From NCBI GenBank assembly GCA_965651265.1, contig CBFGRV010000017.1, positions 1-64,000 of the forward strand: a stretch of 64,000 nt of DNA, read 5' to 3'. The notes under the pieces were generated by a model. It had not been told where the DNA came from. It worked only from the letters and a program-made list of their open reading frames with translations, and made no database searches. A program made the position numbers and the translations under genes. Shown piece by piece: positions 59,521-64,000 of the stretch (its first letter is position 1; every line of letters starts with the position of its first letter). This stretch comes from CBFGRV01 sp965651265 (GTDB lineage: Bacteria; Bacteroidota; Rhodothermia; Rhodothermales; VXPQ01).

Positions 59521-61593
59521 CTAGTTCCCCGTCTCTGTACGCAGCGCGTCGGCGGCGGGGACGTGGCGGTACATCTTCTCGATGTACTCGGTCACCATCC
59601 GCTGCGCGCTGAACTTCGCTGGCAACTCCCGCATGGCATTGCGCATCCTTCGCAGCCAGAAGATCGGCAGCCCGCGATCGTCGCGCTCATAGAACGCCGG
59701 GATCACTCCATGCTCGAGGGTGGCGTACAGGCTTGCCGCATCGATGGCATCCTGATCGCTGGGATCTTCGCCATTCAACCCGAACTCCGATCCGATCGAC
59801 CAGCCATTCAGGCCGTTGTACCCTTCCGGCCACCACCCATCGAGAATCGAAAGGTTGAGTCCACCGTGGACGGCAATTTTCTGCCCGCTCGTTCCACTGG
59901 CCTCCATGGGGCGGCGCGGATTGTTCAGCCACACATCGCAGCCCGAAATCAGCGCCCTGGCGATCTCCATGTTGTAGTTCTCGAGGAAAACGACGCGCCC
60001 TCGAAGATCCGGATGCTTCGCGGCCTCCACGATGCGCTGGATGAACCGCTTTCCACCCTCATCGGCCGGATGCGCCTTGCCGGAGTAGATGATCTGAACC
60101 GGTCGATCGGTTCTGCCCAGGATGGAAGCTGCACGCTGCAGGTCACTGAACAGGAGGGGCGCACGTTTGTAGGTCGCAAATCGCCGCGCAAATCCGATAG
60201 TGAGTGCATCCGGGTCCAGATCAACCTGCATCGGCAAGCTTTGCCGGGCTGCGTACTCCCGCGTAAATTTGATCAGCTGCCTGCGGAGTTCGTTGCGGTA
60301 TTCCCACAGCTCTTCGTCCGGGATGTTGTCGATTCCGCGCCAGAAGCCTTCGTCGGTCACGTTGCTCTTCCAGTCGCCGAGCTTCTCATTTAAGAAGGCG
60401 CGTGCGATGGGTGCCGTCCACGAGGCCACATGGATCCCGTTCGTGATGTGTCCTATCGGAACCTCATCGAGCGACTTATCCGGGTAAAGCGCGTGCCATT
60501 GCGCGCGGGCAACCTCACCATTCAGCCGGGACACCCCGTTCGCGCTGCGCGACAACTTCAGACCCAGGACGGTCATCGTGAAGGCCTCTTCGTGATGGTG
60601 GGGGTGCACCCGTCCGTACGCGAGCAGATCGTGCTCCGAGATGCCGAGCTCCGCGCAAAAAATCCCCATCTGATCCAGAAAGAGGCCTGGTTCGAACCGG
60701 TCGTGACCGGCCATGACGGGCGTATGCGTCGTGAAGACGCAGTGATCTCGAACCCACGTCTCTGCCTCTTCCCGGCTATCACCCGCCTGTAGGCGTTCGC
60801 GCATCAATTCCAGCGTGACGAAGGCGCAGTGACCCTCGTTCATGTGATACACATCCGTCTCGACGCCAAGCCGCCTCAGAAGCCGGATGCCACCAATCCC
60901 GAGGATGATCTCCTGACGGAGCCGAACCTTCCGATCCCCCTGATAAAGCCGCTTCGTGAGATCGCGCAGCTCGTCGCGGTTCTGTTCGATGTTCGCATTG
61001 AGCAGATACAGGTTGGTTCGACCCAATCGGATATGCCACGCCTGGAGGTACAACAGCTCGGAGCCGAGATGCACCGTCACCAGGAGCGGCTGCCCGTCCT
61101 CCTCCGTAACCAGCTCCATCGGATGATCTCTCGGATCGAGGGCGGGATGGTCGTCGAGCTGCCACCCATCAGGTGTGAAATGCTGCCGGAAATAGCCTTC
61201 CTCGAGAAGGAGTCCGACAGCCGTAAACGGCAAGCCGAGATCCGAGGCCGCTTTCGCATGATCGCCGGCAAGCACACCAAGCCCTCCGGAATAGATGGCG
61301 AGGCTCTCGTGCAGTCCGTACTCCATGCAGAGATAGCTCACGCGCGGACCTTCACTGAATCTGCTGGGCCGACCTAGATAGTCCTGCAGTGCATCGAAGG
61401 CCGTGTCGATGTCGGCGGCGAGGGAGGGGTCGTCGATTTCGCGCGAGGTCATGGCGCGAAGCACCGCGACGGGATTGTTGTTGGAACGGCGAAGCGTCTC
61501 TTCGTCGATACGACGAAAAAGGTCGAGAACCTCAGGATTCCAGCTCCACCAAAGATTCAGCGCGAGAGTCTCGAGCTTCTGATATCTATTCAT
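59521..61593 (-). CDS. glgP: Alpha-glucan phosphorylase (TIGR02094-type)
   Basis: A 690-residue glycogen/starch phosphorylase of the shorter bacterial-archaeal type. Features: ETLALNLWWSWNPEVLDLFR at the N-terminus, CMEYGLHESLAIYSGGLGVL, GHDRFEPGLF, and the pyridoxal-phosphate Lys572 in GTSGQKIAVHG followed by LSILDGWWPEGYNG. Releases glucose-1-phosphate from storage glucan. No glgA/glgB genes are close by. Confidence 0.93.
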   Translation of the reverse strand: MNRYQKLETLALNLWWSWNPEVLDLFRRIDEETLRRSNNNPVAVLRAMTSREIDDPSLAADIDTAFDALQDYLGRPSRFSEGPRVSYLCMEYGLHESLAIYSGGLGVLAGDHAKAASDLGLPFTAVGLLLEEGYFRQHFTPDGWQLDDHPALDPRDHPMELVTEEDGQPLLVTVHLGSELLYLQAWHIRLGRTNLYLLNANIEQNRDELRDLTKRLYQGDRKVRLRQEIILGIGGIRLLRRLGVETDVYHMNEGHCAFVTLELMRERLQAGDSREEAETWVRDHCVFTTHTPVMAGHDRFEPGLFLDQMGIFCAELGISEHDLLAYGRVHPHHHEEAFTMTVLGLKLSRSANGVSRLNGEVARAQWHALYPDKSLDEVPIGHITNGIHVASWTAPIARAFLNEKLGDWKSNVTDEGFWRGIDNIPDEELWEYRNELRRQLIKFTREYAARQSLPMQVDLDPDALTIGFARRFATYKRAPLLFSDLQRAASILGRTDRPVQIIYSGKAHPADEGGKRFIQRIVEAAKHPDLRGRVVFLENYNMEIARALISGCDVWLNNPRRPMEASGTSGQKIAVHGGLNLSILDGWWPEGYNGLNGWSIGSEFGLNGEDPSDQDAIDAASLYATLEHGVIPAFYERDDRGLPIFWLRRMRNAMRELPAKFSAQRMVTEYIEKMYRHVPAADALRTETGN

Positions 61594-61720
61594 CGGGAAA
61601 TTGTCCGCGTAGGCCGAGTAACTAAGAACGCCTCACCGGGTTGCCAGGCCAAAATGCACAATATACACGCGGAGGCTTCAAACTCCTGCGAAGAATCGGA
61701 CGAACAAGCATCGAGCTTAA

Positions 61721-62578
61721 TTGAGTAGGTCGCGAAGAAAAGTTCTTGAGGGGGCTATCCGCCGACTCGAGCGCGCCGGTATTGAGAGCGCCCGGCGCAA
61801 TGTCGAGTGGATGTTGTGCGAGGTGCTTCACTGCACCCGAGCCGATCTGTATGCGAAGTTCGATGAGCCTCTCCCCACGTCGCAGATGTCGGCCCTCGGC
61901 AAGATGCTCTCGCGGCGTGAGGCCCACGAACCCCTGCAGTACATCCTCGGCTATGCGGAGTTCTTCGGACTGCGAATCCGAGTAACGCCGGACGTTCTCA
62001 TACCGCGTCCCGAAACCGAGCAGGTAGTCGAGAGCGCTCTCCGGGAGATTCGTTCACACGCCGCGCCTCGCGTACTCGACGTGGGCACGGGATCCGGCTG
62101 TATCGCACTCGCCATCAAATACACTCGTCCCGATGCATTCGTCTTAGGGTGCGATGTCTCGCCCGCCGCCATCGCGATCGCGGAGGAGAACGCAGCATCA
62201 CTTGGGCTGGATGTTTCCTTCGTCCAACTGGATGCGCTCTCACCCGACTTCGGCGCGCAGGCGCCTGCGGAGCTGGATCTCGTCGTATCGAATCCTCCCT
62301 ACGTCTCCGAAGCAGAGGCCGAAGACCTCCCCGATGAGGTGAGCCGCTACGAGCCGCACATCGCCCTCTTCGCGCCGGACGATCCGCTCATTTTTTATGA
62401 GAAGATCTCCGCGGATGCGCGCCGACTCCTCCGACCCGGAGGCCGACTGGTCTTCGAGACGCACGCCGAATTTGGATCCTCCGCGGTGGGAGTCGTTCGA
62501 GAGGCCGGATTCGATGACGTCGAGCTGCGGCGCGACTACGCAGGCCACCCCAGAATCCTCATCGCCCAACGGCCATGA
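61721..62578 (+). CDS. prmC: Peptide chain release factor N5-glutamine methyltransferase
   Basis: A 285-residue enzyme starting at TTG 61721. Motifs: helical N-terminal domain to about 90, IPRPETEQVVE, VLDVGTGSGCIAL (SAM loop, 119-130) and VVSNPPYVS with NPPY at 191-194, the catalytic motif that binds the glutamine side chain. Methylates the GGQ glutamine of release factors. prfA is not next to it, unlike in many genomes. Confidence 0.93.
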   Translation: MSRSRRKVLEGAIRRLERAGIESARRNVEWMLCEVLHCTRADLYAKFDEPLPTSQMSALGKMLSRREAHEPLQYILGYAEFFGLRIRVTPDVLIPRPETEQVVESALREIRSHAAPRVLDVGTGSGCIALAIKYTRPDAFVLGCDVSPAAIAIAEENAASLGLDVSFVQLDALSPDFGAQAPAELDLVVSNPPYVSEAEAEDLPDEVSRYEPHIALFAPDDPLIFYEKISADARRLLRPGGRLVFETHAEFGSSAVGVVREAGFDDVELRRDYAGHPRILIAQRP

Positions 62579-62607
62579 GGCTCGCCGCCCTTAGCCGCTA
62601 CCGACTA

Positions 62608-63114
62608 CTACCTCTGACTCTCTAGGTATTCAGGATAGGTCAGTTCCTTGAACGCATCGGTGCCCACGTACGCAAGGATTTTTTCGAATTCAGCGGCATC
62701 CACAAAGCCTGGTAGCCGCGTGATATACTGACCGTCGGCATCCAGGAAGACCGTATTCGGATATCCCTGCGTCCCGAATCCCAGTGCAAGCTCGGATTGG
62801 CTCAGCGTAAAGTCGAGGTAGCGGACGCTGTCGGCCTGATTCTCGCCGTCGAGCCGCGTCGCGATGAAGAATTCCTCCACGCGCTGGCGAATGGCTTCTT
62901 GCGGGTACACTTCGCGCTGAAGCCGCCGGCACCAGGGACACCACGCGGCATAGATGTCGACAAGTACCTTCTTGTTCTGCTGCGCCGCTAGCTCGATGGC
63001 CTCGTTAAATGGCTTCCAATCTATACCCTCGGCGGGTACGCTGGCGTCCTGTGCGCTGGCCGATCCCAGGACCAGGAAGGCACACAATAAAGCACCTGAG
63101 AAGCGAGGGTTCAC
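62608..63114 (-). CDS. Exported thioredoxin-fold protein
   Basis: A 168-residue protein starting at GTG 63114 with a signal peptide (ALLCAFLVLGSASAQ). The thioredoxin motif is CPWC (59-62) in VDIYAAWCPWCRRLQREVY, followed by YPNTVFLDADGQYITRLPG, where the cis-Pro is in the YPN turn. It is likely a periplasmic disulfide reductase or thiol partner. The start overlaps the stop of the glycosyltransferase gene by 4 nt (GTGA), which favours this start and translational coupling. Confidence 0.87.
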   Translation of the reverse strand: MNPRFSGALLCAFLVLGSASAQDASVPAEGIDWKPFNEAIELAAQQNKKVLVDIYAAWCPWCRRLQREVYPQEAIRQRVEEFFIATRLDGENQADSVRYLDFTLSQSELALGFGTQGYPNTVFLDADGQYITRLPGFVDAAEFEKILAYVGTDAFKELTYPEYLESQR

Positions 63115-64000
63115 GGGTTCGGAAGGAGGTGGGAGTATGCGGAGATAAACGCGTGAGATGCAGCCTCCCAATTAAAAGTTTCGAGCAGGCGCGGTATGTT
63201 GCGCTGCCAGTGCTCGCGCAGCGAACGATCGAGGACTGCCTGATTCAGGGCCGCGATCAGATCGGCGCGATCAGCCGGCCGCACGACCTGACCGACATCC
63301 CATCCCCTTACGACCTTGCGGATTTCCGGCAGGTCGCTGGCGATTACGGGCAGGCCTGCCGTCAGATATTCGAACAGCTTGTTGGGTAGCGCCAGACGAT
63401 GGTTGAGGCAGACATCCTCGAGGAGAGTGACGCCGATGTCGGCCGATCGAGCATACACTACGACCTCGTCGGGCGGTACTGGATCCATAAAACGCACACG
63501 CCCCTCGATTCCCCAGTCGATGACGTGTTGTTCTAGACTGCCCTTAATGGGCCCGTCCCCAAGGAATACGAGGATGCCTCCTTCCACATCGCGCATGGCG
63601 TCGACGAGCAACTCCAGCCCACGGTACGGCCGAAGCTGGCCAAGGTGGAGAATCAACGTTTCCGTCGAAATGTGTGCGGCAGCTCGCAGAGACGCCTGTT
63701 TGACCGGTGTCCGGATGACGGGAACGTTGTACACGACAATGGGCCGCGGAATCGAGTAGGCAGATGCGAGATGGTCTGCAATCCCATCGCTCACCGTGAA
63801 CACGACGGCCGCGCGTCGAATATACCGCGACTCGACCGATCCCCAGAACTGCCGAATCCAGGGTCGGCCGGCCGTGGAGGCCACATGCGCATAGAGCTCG
63901 CGTGCATCATAGACCAGCCTGCCTCCGGTTCGCTCGGCCGCTGAGCTCATGGCGGGCAGGACGTAGAGGTCACTGGCGTGATACACTCGAGCGGTCACAG
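63111..64000 (-). CDS. Glycosyltransferase family 4-like protein (N-terminus beyond window)
   Basis: At least 296 residues reaching the right edge. The C-terminal half is GT-B: LGQLRPYRGLELLVDAM, VFLGDGPIKGSLEQHV, RVRFMDPVPPDEVVVYARSA, and the donor-binding NKLFEYLTAGLPVIASD with Glu preceding YLTAGLP. It transfers a sugar from a nucleotide donor, probably to a polysaccharide, lipid or other carrier. The N-terminal acceptor half is incomplete. Upstream of the thioredoxin-like gene on the same strand. Confidence 0.87.
   Translation of the reverse strand, partial: VTARVYHASDLYVLPAMSSAAERTGGRLVYDARELYAHVASTAGRPWIRQFWGSVESRYIRRAAVVFTVSDGIADHLASAYSIPRPIVVYNVPVIRTPVKQASLRAAAHISTETLILHLGQLRPYRGLELLVDAMRDVEGGILVFLGDGPIKGSLEQHVIDWGIEGRVRFMDPVPPDEVVVYARSADIGVTLLEDVCLNHRLALPNKLFEYLTAGLPVIASDLPEIRKVVRGWDVGQVVRPADRADLIAALNQAVLDRSLREHWQRNIPRLLETFNWEAASHAFISAYSHLLPNP

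Noticed and set aside
1..64000. tRNA, rRNA, CRISPR arrays, insertion sequences, prophage or a biosynthetic cluster
   Set aside because: No cloverleaf-like sequence, repeat-spacer array, transposase, integrase, phage structural gene or core biosynthetic enzyme was seen on either strand.

Overview
The window looks like bacterial chromosome from the FCB side of the tree, most likely Rhodothermota/Balneolota or Gemmatimonadota. I base this on GC-rich coding sequence with many GTG and TTG starts, two DUF5916 (CBM9-like plus beta-barrel) outer-membrane proteins, a SusC/RagA-style TonB plug lipoprotein, a TIGR02999-type ECF sigma factor close to a kinase-TPR protein, DUF1080 and BNR/Asp-box proteins, and an efp-accB-accC-gcvH run. 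The phylum is an inference. I found no rRNA, tRNA, CRISPR array, insertion sequence or prophage.

Left part (1-24 kb) is mostly single-gene or two-gene units. A cut membrane protein lies downstream of an M28 peptidase lipoprotein. Then come a MOSC protein with a membrane partner, a Gfo/Idh/MocA oxidoreductase, an ArsR regulator with a broken SRPBCC partner and a clear operator palindrome, and a TRIC-type channel. Next is a MacA-like adaptor with two MacB-like permeases but no ATPase, beside a membrane-fused winged-helix regulator on the opposite strand. A subclass B3 metallo-beta-lactamase is followed by an ECF sigma factor, a lipoprotein and a Ser/Thr kinase-TPR receptor. An Asp-box beta-propeller, a MoaD-like protein ending in Gly-Gly and a small PH-like protein form an unusual trio. 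A duplicated DoxX-like protein and an AlkZ-like DNA glycosylase follow.

Middle part (23-46 kb) is rich in exported and accessory proteins: two DinB proteins, a DCC-type thiol protein, an FG-GAP/PQQ-like propeller lipoprotein, SRPBCC and methyltransferase genes, two DUF5916 proteins, a tandem DUF1080 lipoprotein or membrane-anchored protein, maltose O-acetyltransferase, an AAC(6')-like acetyltransferase, a kinase-PEGA-FGE-hydrolase fusion, three VOC/PhnB proteins around a GlxA-type AraC regulator, a DUF305-LVIVD pair, and a small plug-only TonB lipoprotein.

Right part (46-64 kb) is mostly housekeeping: a KaiC-like protein with an altered P-loop, then efp-accB-accC-gcvH-guaA (translation, fatty-acid synthesis, glycine cleavage, GMP synthesis). 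This is followed by an LpoA-like binding protein, bamD-nadD-NagZ-like (outer-membrane assembly, NAD synthesis, cell-wall sugar turnover), an NhaC-type antiporter, phenylalanine hydroxylase, acylphosphatase, alpha-glucan phosphorylase, prmC, a thioredoxin-like protein and a glycosyltransferase cut by the right edge.

Candidates for undescribed biology are the propeller/MoaD-like trio, the kinase-FGE-hydrolase fusion, the KaiC-like/diverged-GGDEF protein, the exporter without an ATPase and the plug-only lipoprotein with a hairpin that could hide its ribosome binding site.
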